Positions 1 to 11,573 of a stretch of 64,000 nt of DNA are shown piece by piece. Positions within the stretch are counted from its first letter, which is position 1. The number at the start of each line of letters is the position of its first letter. The stretch is from Azolla caroliniana. Taxonomy: Eukaryota > Polypodiophyta. The DNA lies in the NCBI GenBank assembly GCA_043228905.1, contig JBHGNT010000001.1, positions 30,380,001 through 30,444,000 on the forward strand. Reading direction: 5' to 3'. Both the position numbers and the translations under genes were made by a program. The notes under the pieces were generated by a model that saw nothing but the letters and a program-made list of their open reading frames with translations, was not told the DNA's origin and ran no database searches.

Positions 1-400
1 ACACGTATAGACAAAGAAGCACACGGGAACGCGGCCCAACAACACAGGAAGCACGAGTTGAGCAGGAGATAGAGTATAAGAACACTAGTGCATGTATATA
101 AGTATACGTATGTATTTGTATGTATGCAGACGACTCGAACGGTTACAGCCGATTAGGTCGGCGAGATGGATGCCAACGCCTGATCACCCACGCACACAGG
201 GGAGCAAGATGGAGATTCTGCCGGAAGCACACGAGCGTTCCACGAAGCAGAATCAGCCTCTCGAGAACCTGCGCAAAAGAAAGCTATGGAGAACGATAGA
301 GCTCGGTCCCAGTCCGACATCACTTCGTCCCCTCTAGTGCGCAATACCTTCTCTCCTCGTCTCCCTCTCTTTTATAGCTCAAGGAGGGAGGTCGTTTCAC

Positions 401-798
401 CCGTTTACATCACATTAATTCTCTGTCCTTTTGGACAGAGATACTCCTCGATTCCCCCTATAGAATATTGCTACCTAGGATTTGACTTTTGTGCCTACCT
501 ATCTACTATACAACAAGGAGCGTGCCCACGTGTAAGGGCCGGTTCACACACGCTATACACGGTTTGTGCCTGGGAACGGTTTTCTTCACAACACCGTTAC
601 ATCACATTAATTCTCTGTCCTTTCGGACAGAGATACACCTCGATTCTCTCCCTATTGAATGCGTGCTACCTAGGATTTCACCTCAACCGACTTGTACCTA
701 CCTACTTACCATACAACGAAAAGTGTGCTCGTGTGTAAGGGCCGGTTTACACACGCTAAACTCGGTTTCCGCCTAGGGACGGTTTTCTTCACGACACC
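401..798. repeat. Diverged tandem repeat, two ~195-bp copies
   Basis: Copy 1 begins at about 401 and copy 2 at about 594. Both open with CCGTT(T)ACATCACATTAATT, continue through the short palindrome CTGTCC-TTTYGGACAG, and end in a GTAAGGGCCGGTT / ACGGTTTTCTTCACRACACC block. Small indels separate them. No coding sense was found. The block lies upstream of an LTR-like TATA region and may be part of a decayed LTR. Bases 1-400 hold no gene I recognise. Confidence 0.7.
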
Positions 799-799
799 A

Positions 800-1200
800 T
801 GGTGAGAATTTACTGTAGTATTCTATACACGTGGATAAGTGTGAGGGTTAAATGAGAGTGTAAAGAAGGGGAGGATTACTTCTAATACTCGGGATTTAGA
901 CAACCCATTAGGCCAAGTGTGAACATGGCTGGGGGCCTTGGGTATTGCTATAAATAGAGGCCTAGCTACCCTCATTTTAGGATCTGGTTGACTACATCGA
1001 GACTCTGTCTTGTGGTGGGTCAACTCTTGTAGCGAGCGCGCCAGCACCAGGTAAGACTCGACGCCACGGCAGTGGTATGGGACGCCGATCGAGGCTCAAG
1101 TTCATCTCGATCCCTTCGCTCGGGGGTTGTCGAGTGGATCGGCACCCTTCTCTCTGTCTCTCCTTTCTTTCTATCTACCTAGATCTATCCTTATCTAATG
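800..1200 (+). promoter_or_regulatory. LTR-like promoter/leader region (TATA at 949-956)
   Basis: A TATA box (TATAAATA, 949-956) is followed about 30 bp later by a GC-richer leader ending in a CT-rich tract (1150-1180). This layout is usual for the U3/R/U5 part of plant LTR retroelements. No primer-binding site, TG...CA border or second LTR was found, and the gag relic just downstream is on the opposite strand. The LTR reading is therefore tentative, and it could be an unrelated promoter fragment. Confidence 0.35.
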
Positions 1201-1206
1201 CTTATT

Positions 1207-2010
1207 TTAGTACATGTCTCTAATAGACCTCATCCTTGGCATTTGTAACTGGTGTTTCGAACGTCGTTCGAAAAGCCGGTTATCACATCGTACCGCTCAA
1301 TTGATTGCCTCCATGGGCGATTTTGGTTCTTCGGGGAAAGTCAATAGTAAGTCTTTGACATCATTTCATAGGCCATATCGAAATTGCTCCATCAATGCTT
1401 GATTATCCTAGGGGATATTAGAGGTGAGTAGATGGAAATTTGCAGCGTAAGCGGAGGCTGGACGATCATATTGACGTAATCGTTGGATTTTGTTGATTGT
1501 CTTCCTTATGCTATCAGTATCTCCAAAACAAGCTTGAAACTCGCTGATAAGCTCCTCAAAATTATTTAGTAATTGAGATCTTTTTTCTAACAACAGAGCG
1601 AATCATGCCAAAGCTGAGCCGCTCAACAACGTGTCTACTAGACCCACTCATGATGCATCGGTGGGATATCGGGAAGGGTGCATTTGAATGACTAATCGTA
1701 CATAATTAAGGAATCCTCTAAACTGTGAACCCGTTCCATCGAATTTAATAGGAAGGATGATATTGGGTTATTTATGAATCCCTTGAGTACTTGGTCCTTG
1801 TTGTTGCAATGCTACAATGGTTGCTTAAAGTTGTTGCACTTGTAATGCTAGCTCCCCATGTTGTTGTTGCACTTGCTGCTTTTCTAAAGAGATTTGTTGA
1901 AGATCCCCTAACGACTGTTGATTTTCTTGTTCCAATGCGACAAACCTTTCTTTCAAGCACTGCAGCTCCGAGAAAACAGATTAGTATTCTTGATCGTTAA
2001 CAGTTGCCAT
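1207..2010 (-). pseudogene. Ty3/gypsy-type gag relic with eight in-frame stops and no frameshift
   Basis: Reading leftwards from the ATG at 2008-2010, one frame stays open in register for about 267 codons to a TAA at 1207-1209. The N-terminal half is a Gln-rich coiled coil. It is followed by a Retrotrans_gag-like core: the segment before LLSGSALA, then LLNNFEELISEFQACFGD, the QRLRQYDRPASAYAANFHLL stretch, and IP-stop-DNQALMEQFRYGL. Eight stops interrupt it. Each falls where the family would have Gln (three TAA from CAA) or Trp (TGA/TAG from TGG). There are no indels, so all damage is explained by C-to-T changes on one or other strand. No protease or RT follows it. Assignment to gypsy gag rests on the core pattern only. 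Confidence 0.75.
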
Positions 2011-2129
2011 AGTATTGGAGGAAGGAAGGATAAGAAGATTAGTATGAAGGGAAGGAGGGATATGAAGCTAAAGACAATTCGGTTCAAACTATCAGGGATA
2101 GTACTAGAGGCAAAGAGAATTAGTACTAA

Positions 2130-2442
2130 AGATAGAGGAGAAGAATGAGGATTAGTACTAAGAAGGCAAAGTGTGTGAAAATCACGAGAGAGAGAGAGAT
2201 AAGAGAGATAATGATGACAACAAGAAGTATATTATTTTATATGAAGAAAGATTCAAGAACAGCTAGGAGGCTTAAGACTGGCATTGAACTGAATTGGTTC
2301 TCAATAATGTCATGTGCCTCTTTTTATAGTGTGCTTAGGAGTAGTCTTGACATTTCTAGAATGTTCCAGAGAAATCTAGAATATACATGGATTTCCTAAG
2401 TGAAATAATAAATGAAAACAATATTTTTTGTATTAAAATGTA
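2130..2442. other. Purine-rich intergenic stretch, no gene
   Basis: This A/G-rich stretch contains repeats of AGAATTAGTACTAA and an (AG)n run near 2190-2200. It lies just upstream, in gag orientation, of the gag relic and could be its untranslated leader. Short open frames here have no recognisable protein. Confidence 0.4.
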
Positions 2443-2510
2443 TAGCTTAGTGGTAGGGCTTCAACCCATGTGACACAAGGTCATGGGTTCAAATCCTTTT
2501 GAAGCCATAC
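2443..2510 (+). repeat. tRNA-derived sequence (SINE head candidate)
   Basis: An A-box match (TAGCTTAGTGG, 2443-2453) and a B-box match (GGTTCAAATCC, 2486-2496) are spaced 43 bp start to start, as in RNA polymerase III internal promoters. The flanks do not form an acceptor stem, so it is not a functional tRNA gene. No clear tail or target duplication was found. A SINE head or tRNA pseudogene is the likeliest reading. Confidence 0.5.
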
Positions 2511-2609
2511 CACACTGTATCATTGCACTACCCCCCCCCCCTCCTTTAGACGACAAGTGTTATGAGTCGTCTTAGATTGAGGACATGGTTTGTCAGGAGC
2601 TTAACCGAG

Positions 2610-2897
2610 CCAGATGATTTACAACCGCGGCCATATAGGCCGGACTCAAGCATAACTAAACGAAACCTTAACCAGATAATGAGAAGAAGAACAAGAACTA
2701 AACCCTAATCAAGAGAAAGGAAATTGATAGAAAGGAACCTCGAAACAAAACCACCAGATGATTTACAACCGCGGCCATATAGGCCGGACTCAAGCATAAC
2801 TAAACGAAACCTTAACCAGATAATGAGAAGAAGAACAAGAACTAAACCCTAATCAAGAGAAAGGAAATTGATAGAAAGGAACCTCGAAACAAAACCC
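2610..2897. repeat. Perfect-looking 144-bp tandem duplication
   Basis: Copy 1 (2610-2753) and copy 2 (2754-2897) both begin CCAGATGATTTACAACCGCG and appear identical over the unit, so the duplication is recent. The unit holds AAACCCTAA-type motifs. The surrounding 2560-3330 is non-coding and ends in a C-rich tract at its left side. Confidence 0.9.
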
Positions 2898-3339
2898 TAA
2901 AACGAAATGGGGATAACTAAAACCCTAACGGTTTACCTCAAAATGACAAAATGGCGACCCCTCATCCCTTTTTATAGTAGAAAGGGGTGAGTCTTATTAC
3001 AAAAGGGAGAGGCTAAATATTCCACTCCTTTCAACGGGGGAATATTTGCCTTGATCTTAGGAGGAGAGATTGATGGGGCCTTAACTCCCTCTCCTCTCAT
3101 TTTCACACACAACCATGCCCCTACTTATTACACCCGTACTTCCATGCATTCCTCTTTAGTCTACATGTGCATGTGCACCTAAGTGCGCATCACCTTTATA
3201 CTTCACGAACTTTGTAGTGCATTTTTAGCACCTTACATTTTATCCTTCCTTTTACATTTGTTTTCTTATTCTTATTTACAAATTTACCAAGTGCATGTGC
3301 AATGTTGCAGATCCCGTTTTATCTGTCTCGCTCGGGTTT
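2898..3339. other. Non-coding stretch, no gene seen
   Basis: This AT-rich DNA contains CCCTTTTTATAGTAG and many short direct repeats. I see no open frame with recognisable content. It could be an untranslated part of a retroelement lying on either side. Confidence 0.4.
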
Positions 3340-3529
3340 TCTCACCATAGCTGAAAATCCTCACGGCACCATAGATACAAAATGGCTTCATGATAGTCTA
3401 GTAGAGGACTTTGTAGAGGCTAGAAAGACATGGGATGGGCCTTTGCCAAGCAAGACATTTACTATCCCATCATAAGACTTGTTGAATCCTTTAAAAGTGG
3501 CTATTATTCTTTTCTTTTCATGTCAAATG

Positions 3530-4385
3530 CTATTATTCTTTTGCAAAAGAGGTGGCTCAATGGATAAATGTCATGTTTAAAGTCTATGCAGTTAGTGGAG
3601 TTTATTTCATCGCTAGAGGGTTTTACGAAATATTGCTATCAGAACTGAACTACAAAACTCAATTACTTGAGGAATCTCCTTTAACATATAGAGATCAAAT
3701 GGTTCATGCATTGCCGTGGTTTTTGACAAAAGACTATCAAGGGTTAATTCGTCACAAATGTCCTATCTAGGTTGAAGTGCTTGACTTTCCACGAAATTGA
3801 AATCACTTGTTACCTACAATTGCAGTGGGAATGGGGAGAGTAGTATGCCCCCAAAAAACTACAAGTACTTCTAATAGATTTTGCATTCTTTGGGATGTAG
3901 GTGTTCCGATCTTGGAAGGTGTCACTCTCAACTCAGATGATCCAACTATTGGTGCAAGACCTTTCAAGCTGAAATGGGGCAAATTTATAGGTGCATGTTA
4001 CACATGTAACAAGTTTGGTCATATGCAATAAGAATGCCCAACACTGATTATTCAGGCACCTGAAACCGCAATGTTGAAACCTGCATCACTAAAAGAAAAT
4101 AGTTGGGTTTATTCTTCAAAGGCAACAAACCAATCTATGATGCAACCCATCCAAAAACCGAGAGTACAAGACAAAGGGAAAAGTAAAGTCTCGCAATCAA
4201 ACATGCACGATTTGAGACAAGCCTTTGGTGTGGACAAAGAGAACATTGAAGGATGGCAAATATCTAAGAAATCCTTTAGAAGCAAGACACATGTGGTGGT
4301 GAGGAACTACACTCACACACTTGAGAATCAAGGTTCATTTTTACAAGTTAATGCTTCAATGTTCTCTTCAGTCTTAGAAGCTTAG
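3530..4385 (+). pseudogene. LINE ORF1 relic (DUF4283-like and zinc knuckle)
   Basis: Fragments in register read as a DUF4283-type RNA-binding domain: GFYEILLSELNYKTQLLEES, then HALPWF, then a stop where the family has Trp before VEVLDFP. A CCHC knuckle follows (CYTCNKFGHMQ, stop, ECP, about 3993-4040). A basic, Ser/Gln-rich tail continues to 4385. Stops at the expected Trp position and within the knuckle show it cannot make a full protein. Confidence 0.75.
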
Positions 4386-4539
4386 AAAAGGGTGAGTAGA
4401 GGCTCATATGTGGACATTTACAAAGATGGATCAGATAAAGATATTAGTCTTCATGCAAATAAGCATGGCGGTGATACTAATATCCAATCATATTAGTATT
4501 TTGCTTTGTTTTAGATCTTCAACCATATCAATCATGCAT

Positions 4540-7500
4540 AAACAAGTCAAATGTGTCTCCTTCAATATATGGGATCTTTGTAACCTTAGTAAATGGAAAC
4601 TATTTTGGAACTATATTACCTCTTCTCAAGCAAATGTAATTTGTGTTCAAGAACATAAACAAGTTGAATTCAGTAGTCAAGTTGGTTCATTTGGAGGTTT
4701 TGACATCTTCTATGCTTGTTAGGGTACAACATCTGGAGTGCTTATGATCATAAAACATGAGCTAAATCCTACGATTTCCTATAATGATCAACGTGGGAGG
4801 TGGATGGTTGTGCAATGCATGATAAATGGTGAGACATATGATTTTGTTGGAATATATGTCCCGGATGCCTCAAGGAATAGAGCTTTACTTTGGCAAGACA
4901 ATGCTTAATATATCCATTGCCACAAAATGCATTTATATGTGGAGATTTCAACAACTCTCCAAATGCAAGTGATAACACTAGTGGTCACTCACATATGTTG
5001 AGAGAGGAACAAGGTCGGTGGTATAATATGCAAATCTCATTGGATTGGGTTGATTTATAGCAAATGACACACCCACATGTTCCGGGTTTTACCTTTCATC
5101 ACACCACCCACTCCGCATACTATGCAAGGCTTGATAGATGGTATTTGTTGCATGCTAGTCAGTATGAAAATTTCACATGTACAATGCATATAGATCATGC
5201 TTTGCAATTGTCAGATCATGCTCCTGTCTAGCTAGACCTTCACTTTGGGAATCATTCCTATGATGTGCATCTCCAAAGGAAGAGACTTATGCTCATTAAC
5301 AACAACTACCTCAAGCATGAACTCTTAAGAGGATGGTCTATGACATAATACCTCCTCTTTATGTAGAAGTCAACATAGATGTTGATATAGTGTGGGTACA
5401 TTTTGTACATAGATTACAATTGACAAACAATAATACAAGAGTATGGGAAGTGGTATGTCTCAAGACAGAGAGATTACACTCAACAAGCCAAATTTACTTG
5501 TCAGGACCTAACGGAGTTAGCACATAGAAGATCTTTGACCTTACATGAAGAGGATGCATTGTGTATGGCCAAACACACAATGATGCTACATGACAAAAAT
5601 AAATTGGAAAAATGGCAAGTTAGGCCAAGACAATTTCCATTGAAGGACTAAGGATGCTCAAAATCTAAATCCTTCTTCAAAAGTTTGCATCTAATACACC
5701 AAGGGAATCCATTAAATTCATCAAAATTGGTGATGGTTTGTGGACTACAAACCGACTTGAACTAGCCAAGGAATGTGTAAGTCACTTCTCTCACATCTTT
5801 GAGAACAATGTAGTTGTTACAGATGCAGTTAAACAGGCTAGAGATACATTCTTGTCACTAGTTCAACCAACTATTTGAGTTGATAAAGCTATTGCTTTGG
5901 ATGCAACATTCACAATGGAGGAGCTTTTGGAGGCTCGGAAGGGTCTCGGGAAAGGAAAAGCGTATGGTTGGGATTGTATTACGTTAGAGTTCATTGCAGA
6001 ATTATGAGATGTCCTTAAGGATTTAATCCTATCTATGGCAAATAATGCTTGGCAACAATGGGATATGTTGATCTCATGGAAAGAAGGTTTGGTCAAACTA
6101 ATACCCAAAAAGAAAGTGTGTGAATCTTTTTTGGATTGGCGATCAATCACTCTCATGCTAGTGATCTATAAACTTATTGCAAAGGTAATTGTTAATCATA
6201 TTAAGGACATTTTGTTGGGAGGCGTTCACGTAAACTAGTACGGGTTCACTCCCCGAACGCAAATTATAGATAATATTGCTAATGCCTATATTGGAATGGA
6301 GTATGCCAAATACACTAAACAAGATGTATTGCTCATGCAAATTGACATTGAAAAGGCCTTTGACACCACCCAATGGGGTTTTGTGGCAGCCACAATGGTC
6401 AAACTAGCATTTGGTCCGAAAATGTCTCAAGCAATCTATTGGCTTTATGGGTCTGGCACATCTTCATGCATTATTGAGGGTGAATTGATAGATTCATGGA
6501 GCTTAGCCAAATCAGTACGACAAGGTTTTCCTGTAACTGCATTGTTGTATGCAATCGCAACTCATCCACTGCTATTGTACATGGATCATCTAGTATCAAT
6601 TGGTCAACTTCACGGTTTGCAAATGAAAGACGAACATGATTTCATGGCTCATGCATATGCAAATGATACATCATTCCTGTCACAAAACAATCCAAATGAT
6701 ATGAGGGTGATTATGGATGCCCTCAAATTGTATGGATTAGCTATTGGATTGCATATTAACTTCAACAAGTCCAAACTCCTACCCTTGACACCATATAGTT
6801 GGCATCAACTTTTGTGGCCAAGTCAAGTTTTTAGCCCAAACGAAATGACCGTTTGACATCTTGGCTATCCATTGAGATGGAATGCAACAAGGGAAAGAAA
6901 AGTTGAATGGATTCTGCAAAAAGTGAGACAAAAGCTAAGCTATTGGAAGATTGCAACATGGTCACTCCATGTCAGTTTGAGGATAGTGCAATCTATATTC
7001 ATGGCTTACATGCAATATTACTTAATTATGATTGATTGGCCGAAACACATGATACAAAAGATTAACTCAGAAACCATGAGGAGCTTTTGGTGCTCTAAGC
7101 AGTCACATAGAGGTTACATACGACTCCTATCACTAGAGAAGATATGCCCTCCACGATTGAGTGGAGGGCCAAATATTCTTAATTTGCATTTGCATATGTT
7201 GGCTAGAAAAGCTACTTCATTGCCAAAATTTGCTAAAAAAAACATTGCCTTGGGCAAGAATGCTATCTGATATTTTTGATCATTTGAAAACCAAGTCATT
7301 TTGCTCATGGGATAACCATTGGGATGTAATGTTTGGAAAGCTTGACGGGCACATCAAAGGTTGACCGTTTAGCTCAAAGCTTCTAAAGCACTAGAAGGAA
7401 GTATTGCACCACATAAAATGGAGAGGTAGGAATTCAGAATCATGGAACTCTTTACACCTTGAAAGCTTACACTGGAGTGCTATATTCCCACAATCACTAG

Positions 7501-8374
7501 CTAAACAAGGGCCTAGGAAAGCTTATTTTTTAGTAAAGAAGGGGTTGAAATCAATTGCAAATGTGGGAAATGACCAAGGTCACTTATTGCACTTCAATGA
7601 CATTACATGTCGTTATAGTCTTGTGCCATATCATCACGTTATTTGGAATCAAGTCACAGAGTTGGTACTTTCACAGAGTTGGTAGTTTCCTTAGTATTTT
7701 TGCCACCTCCAGATGGAGATCGCAAGATTTAGGATTGGATCTTACAAAAAAAGAACATTATTATTCCAATGCATAACATTACAACACATTTAGTGTATAT
7801 GTTGTTGCAACCTGTCCCGTGGTTTCATGAACATGCAAATGCATTATGGAACCTACACAAAACGCAATCCTAGTGGAAAAATGGGCTTACAAGCTTATGG
7901 AGCTCTGGTCCTCCACTTAAGCAACAGGTATTCCTATGGATATGCCTATTGGGCATGCTCCCGACTGGGTCGAATCTTCAAAAGAGATTGATAGCCTCAC
8001 CACATTGTGCAAGTTGTGGTGGACGATTGGAAACAGTCCCACACTTATTATGGACTTGCTCATTCACTACAAAATTTGTACAAAGACTAAGTGCATCTCT
8101 TTATCACGGACTTCTTGGCCAAAGGTTTGGTAAACACTTTTGGATATTTGGACAAATTCCATGCGCCCTATCCAACAATGCCTATTTTCTCCAACATACA
8201 CAATTTTGGGCACTCTTGACCATTTGGATAGCCCACAATAATAAGGTCTTTGATCGAAACCAACTACATGAAGTTAGCTTCTTTCAGCAATCCCTCAGGA
8301 AATCTCTATTTGATTGTCTACAACTTAGAGACATCACACTGCAAATTTACAATCTTTACTTTGAGTGCTTTTAA
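4540..8374 (+). pseudogene. LINE ORF2 relic (endonuclease, reverse transcriptase, zf-RVT)
   Basis: The endonuclease part shows CVSFNIWDL, VICVQEHK, FICGDFNNSP, the ARLDRWYLL segment and LSDHAPV (about 4550-5230). The RT part shows LLMQIDIEKAFDTTQW, a RQGFPVTALLYA block and an active site reading YAND instead of YADD (6656-6667). The C-terminal zf-RVT reads CASCGGRLETVPHLLWTC (about 8000-8060). Stops at several expected Trp codons and shifts near 4900-4930, 5300-5900 and 6860 disable it. The D-to-N change in the metal-binding motif would inactivate the polymerase on its own. Confidence 0.88.
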
Positions 8375-8480
8375 GCTCTTTAGTGTCTAATCGACACTTG
8401 TATATTTTTCATTCATTGTGAGTTTTCACCTCACTTTGAGGTTTCCTACTAGTAATAAAAGTGTTAATAAAAAAACAATA

Positions 8481-10008
8481 CAGAAAATAACAATGGGTTA
8501 AGTGGGCATCTTGATGGATAGTTGTTGTGAGGAATCATGTTATGTAACTCAATAACTGAGCATTACTTGGAACACTACATCTTTGCCTTAAATAAGAATA
8601 TAAGGCGGAACATATGTGGTCCAAAGTCCATTGCATGCATTAACCCTAAAATTAAAGAATAATTGATACAATCATAACCTTTCTCCAATTCTAACTATAC
8701 AATAATGCATGACCATTTGAACATTAAGCACTTTATGCAACATACTATTATGTGTAATGAAATCATGTTGGGGTTGGATGGGTCATCTTTGGCAAATATT
8801 CGTAACCATTTTTCCAATGCCTTTGTAAATACAATATATACTACCCCCCATGTTAGAGAAATAGTAGACATTAATGAAATGACTCACATAATGCAATATC
8901 TTATATATATCTCCCCCATCATTGGGATTAATTCGATGAGACAAACGTTCCACACTTGAGGCATACAACCAAAATCCCAACAACATTGGAACATCAGAGT
9001 AAGAGGCCCGTAAAAATGTTGAACTGTAATAGTGTGCCGAACTCATGGGCTGTGTCCGGAATGTCCGGATACTTCAGGACCTCGCATTTTGTCGTACATC
9101 ACTTTAAAAATTCATTTGTCAAACTATCCTAAAAAGAGCTCTTGCCACTAGGAAGACGCCTTAAAACATATCTACCTCATCCTCCATCTAATCTACATCC
9201 AATTCTTGACTAAGAGGGTTGTGCACAATACATCCAATTGTCATAAAACTCATGGCGTGCACTAATCACCTATTTAGTCAAAAACAATTGGAGCCCAAGA
9301 AAATCCTTAAAGTAATTAGTCCATCTCACAATTATTGTAGTTAAATCCACTATAAAATTTTCCCATTTCTTAAAACACTACATTAGATTGAGCATAGGTA
9401 CGTACGATATAGTGTTTGAAAAAAATAAAACATTGACATTGATTGCCATGTAACCCATCCCCTAGTTGTTGCATTTTACCATAGGACAACTTTCTCATTG
9501 TACTCATGAAAATGACGACTTGCAATTGATTCAAGATATCTAGAGCTCCTCATTTAATTGTGAATGTATCGATAACACAGTAAACCTAGAGAGAAGCTGT
9601 GAGAATTTTTGAGGAAAATCCTCTCATTAGTTAACCATACATTCCATGAATGATCTTAAGTAATGTTTCATAGATTTATACCCCATGCCAATATATCATT
9701 TCTATCCAGTTCTTAAGTAATGTTTCAACCACTGAGTAATAGAATCGAATGGGAGTTCCCCATAAAAATATAAGATAATTGCGCAACCATAGACTATGTC
9801 AAAAAAATTGCAAAACTAACTTAACATTGACATCCACATCATGCACATCCTCATGAAAGCAAAAAAAAAAATCTTCATTCTCCTCTACTATTTTTAACAA
9901 CAAGGTACTCTTTATAAGACCAATTTTTTTATGATTTGACCCTTTTCGAATGTTTGCATGATGTCTCCATAGTATAATAGATTTTGTGGATTTATTTTAA
10001 AGTAATAT
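8481..10008. other. Intergenic, no gene recognised
   Basis: This is AT-rich sequence with short open frames only, for example 8705-8959 on the plus strand and its antisense partner. None carries a recognisable motif. No inverted or long direct repeat pair was found by eye. Confidence 0.5.
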
Positions 10009-10236
10009 TGTGGTGTACATGTGTTCCTTTGTGCCACCCTTTTTAGGATGCATGTACCTAAGTCGACCCACCCTTTTAGCCCACCCTTTTTAGGATGCAT
10101 GTACCTAAGCCGACCCACCCTTTTAGCACACCCTTTTTAGCTAAGCCAACCCAAATGGGTACCTTTGTATCAACTATAAATTGAGTAAGAAGTAAGAAGC
10201 TAACTAGGTTGATTTTGATCTCTTATGTGCATGTCA
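10009..10236 (+). repeat. 5' LTR (228 bp) with internal minisatellite
   Basis: It runs TG...CA and holds two copies of a roughly 45-bp unit centred on TTTTTAGGATGCATGTACCT, then AACTATAAATTGAG as a TATA candidate. It differs from the 3' LTR by one repeat unit and scattered substitutions, so the insertion is not very recent. Confidence 0.85.
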
Positions 10237-10241
10237 CATAT

Positions 10242-10260
10242 TGGTGGAGATGCGGGGTAC
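10242..10260 (+). promoter_or_regulatory. Primer-binding site complementary to tRNA-Ala 3' end
   Basis: TGGTGGAGATGCGGGGTAC, five bases after the LTR, is the reverse complement of a tRNA-Ala 3' end: CCA, the acceptor strand and the T-stem. The match to the canonical nuclear plant tRNA-Ala covers about 18 bases from the CCA end. This fixes the element's orientation as plus. Confidence 0.85.
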
Positions 10261-10449
10261 CAATCCCCCACGTCCAAGCATCCACCTCTTCCCCCTCACC
10301 TTAGGTTGCCCACTAACTTCTTGTCCAACGAGATTCTCCGATCCCCCTCCTACACAATAGCCCTCTTGTCCCCCACCTCAGCCAAGTCCAGGTGGCCCTC
10401 AGTCCACAAGAGGGATTCATCTTTCTCTGCCAATTGCTAGCTCATTTTC

Positions 10450-10770
10450 CGTCACTAGTCTCATCCAACTATTATCTGATCAAGGCCGCCAGTTCCATGG
10501 GGGATGTCCTCAACGTCCTTGCAACTCAACTAGGTGTCTGGTAGTCCCCATACCATCCTCAGACGAATGGTCTCACTGGACGCCTCAACAAGACCCTCAA
10601 CAAGGAGTTGCCGCTTACATTGAACCATGCAACAAAACTTGGGATCAAATCTTGCCTTTCGTCACCGACACCGACAATACATCCGTGCAGGCATCTACAC
10701 AAATCAACCCTTTTCGAGCACTCTATGGGCGTAACCCTCGCCTCCCACCAAAATCGTCCATTGATGTCCA
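10450..10770 (+). pseudogene. Gypsy integrase fragment
   Basis: Across two shifting frames it reads SDQGRQF, then SPYHPQTNGLTGRLNKTLNK, then STQINPFRALYGRNPRLPP. These match the integrase core of Ty3/gypsy elements (the YHPQTDGQTER and SPF..YG.HPR blocks). Frameshifts and a missing N-terminal half show it is a remnant. No RT or RNase H remains. Confidence 0.85.
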
Positions 10771-10897
10771 TTCAAAACTTGCCAACATGAATAGTGCCAC
10801 TTGGGGGGCTCTATCTCCAACAAATGCTCATCATCCTTCGACAAGCCAATGCGCATGTTCCTGTTCATGTTCATGCTCCTCAGTCTCTTGTTTCTCT

Positions 10898-10909
10898 CAA
10901 GGAGGGAAA
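10898..10909 (+). promoter_or_regulatory. Polypurine tract
   Basis: CAAGGAGGGAAA lies directly before the TG of the 3' LTR, the position needed for plus-strand DNA priming. Confidence 0.8.
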
Positions 10910-11160
10910 TGTGGTGTGCATGTGTTCCTTTGTGCCGCCCTTTTTAGGATGCATGTACCTAAGCTAACCCACCCTTTTTAGGATGCATGTACCTGAGCTA
11001 ACCCACCCTTTTTAGGATGCATGTACCTAAGTCGACCCACCCTTTTAGCACACCCTTTTTAGCTAAGCCAACCCAAATGGGTACCTTTGTATCAACTATA
11101 AATTGAGTAAGAAATAAGAAGCGAACTAAGCTGGTTTTGATGTCTTATGTGCATTTCACA
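10910..11160 (+). repeat. 3' LTR (251 bp)
   Basis: It has the same ends as the 5' LTR but carries three copies of the AGGATGCATGTACCT unit instead of two. The unit number thus differs between the two LTRs of one element. Confidence 0.85.
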
Positions 11161-11565
11161 ATATAATTATAAATTTTGAGATAAAAGTTGAAACAATGAT
11201 GGCCAATATGTTTGGATTTGTGTACAATGGATGCTACATTAACATAAAAAATGGACAGATACCCAAAATGAAGACAATAATGATGACATGTGGTTTATAT
11301 GAGTGAAAGCAAGTACCTACCAACTCCCTCAAAGAACTTAAAATACCAACAATTTGAGTGGTGTCCTCAACATTAAATACAACATTGAACAACTTTTTGA
11401 GAAGCCACATGACCTATACATATGTGTGAATTTGGTCAATCTCAAGTTTTTCTATTGCAACACCATAGCCTTTTCAAGACAAGATAATCCATTATCTATT
11501 TGTTCATATTACATTTCATTACAATCATTACAAATTGCAATCAAGCCTTTATACGCCACTCGTCC
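11161..11565. other. Intergenic, no gene seen
   Basis: This AT-rich spacer lies between the gypsy derivative and the hAT-type element. A short open frame at 11354-11668 runs into the hAT element and has no recognisable content. Confidence 0.45.
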
Positions 11566-11573
11566 CTTGGAAG

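Larger units (their letters stand above)
3340..8480 (+). mobile_element. Degenerate L1-type non-LTR retrotransposon (LINE)
   Basis: The order ORF1 (DUF4283-like plus CCHC knuckle), APE endonuclease, reverse transcriptase and zf-RVT is that of plant L1-clade LINEs. The element ends in an A-rich tail with AATAAA-like repeats (about 8452-8480). Many stops and some frameshifts interrupt both ORFs. The right border is set by the tail. The left border is a guess, because no target duplication was identified. Confidence 0.88.
10009..11160 (+). mobile_element. Small Ty3/gypsy derivative with two LTRs, PBS, PPT and integrase fragment
   Basis: The 5' LTR (10009-10236) and 3' LTR (10910-11160) both start TGTGGTGTRCATGTG and end TCACA. 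Five bases either side read AATAT, but the right copy overlaps the terminal A, so this is only a possible duplication. A primer-binding site follows the 5' LTR and a polypurine tract precedes the 3' LTR. The 673-bp interior keeps only part of an integrase. The element is a deletion derivative that would need proteins in trans. Confidence 0.88.

Noticed and set aside
1207-2010. U-to-C RNA editing as an explanation of the stops in the gag frame
   Set aside because: Only three stops (TAA from CAA) fit U-to-C. The TGA/TAG at Trp positions would need A-to-G, and nuclear transcripts are not known to be edited this way.
10004-11164. AATAT as a certain target duplication of the gypsy derivative
   Set aside because: The right copy overlaps the final A of the LTR, so chance in AT-rich DNA cannot be excluded.
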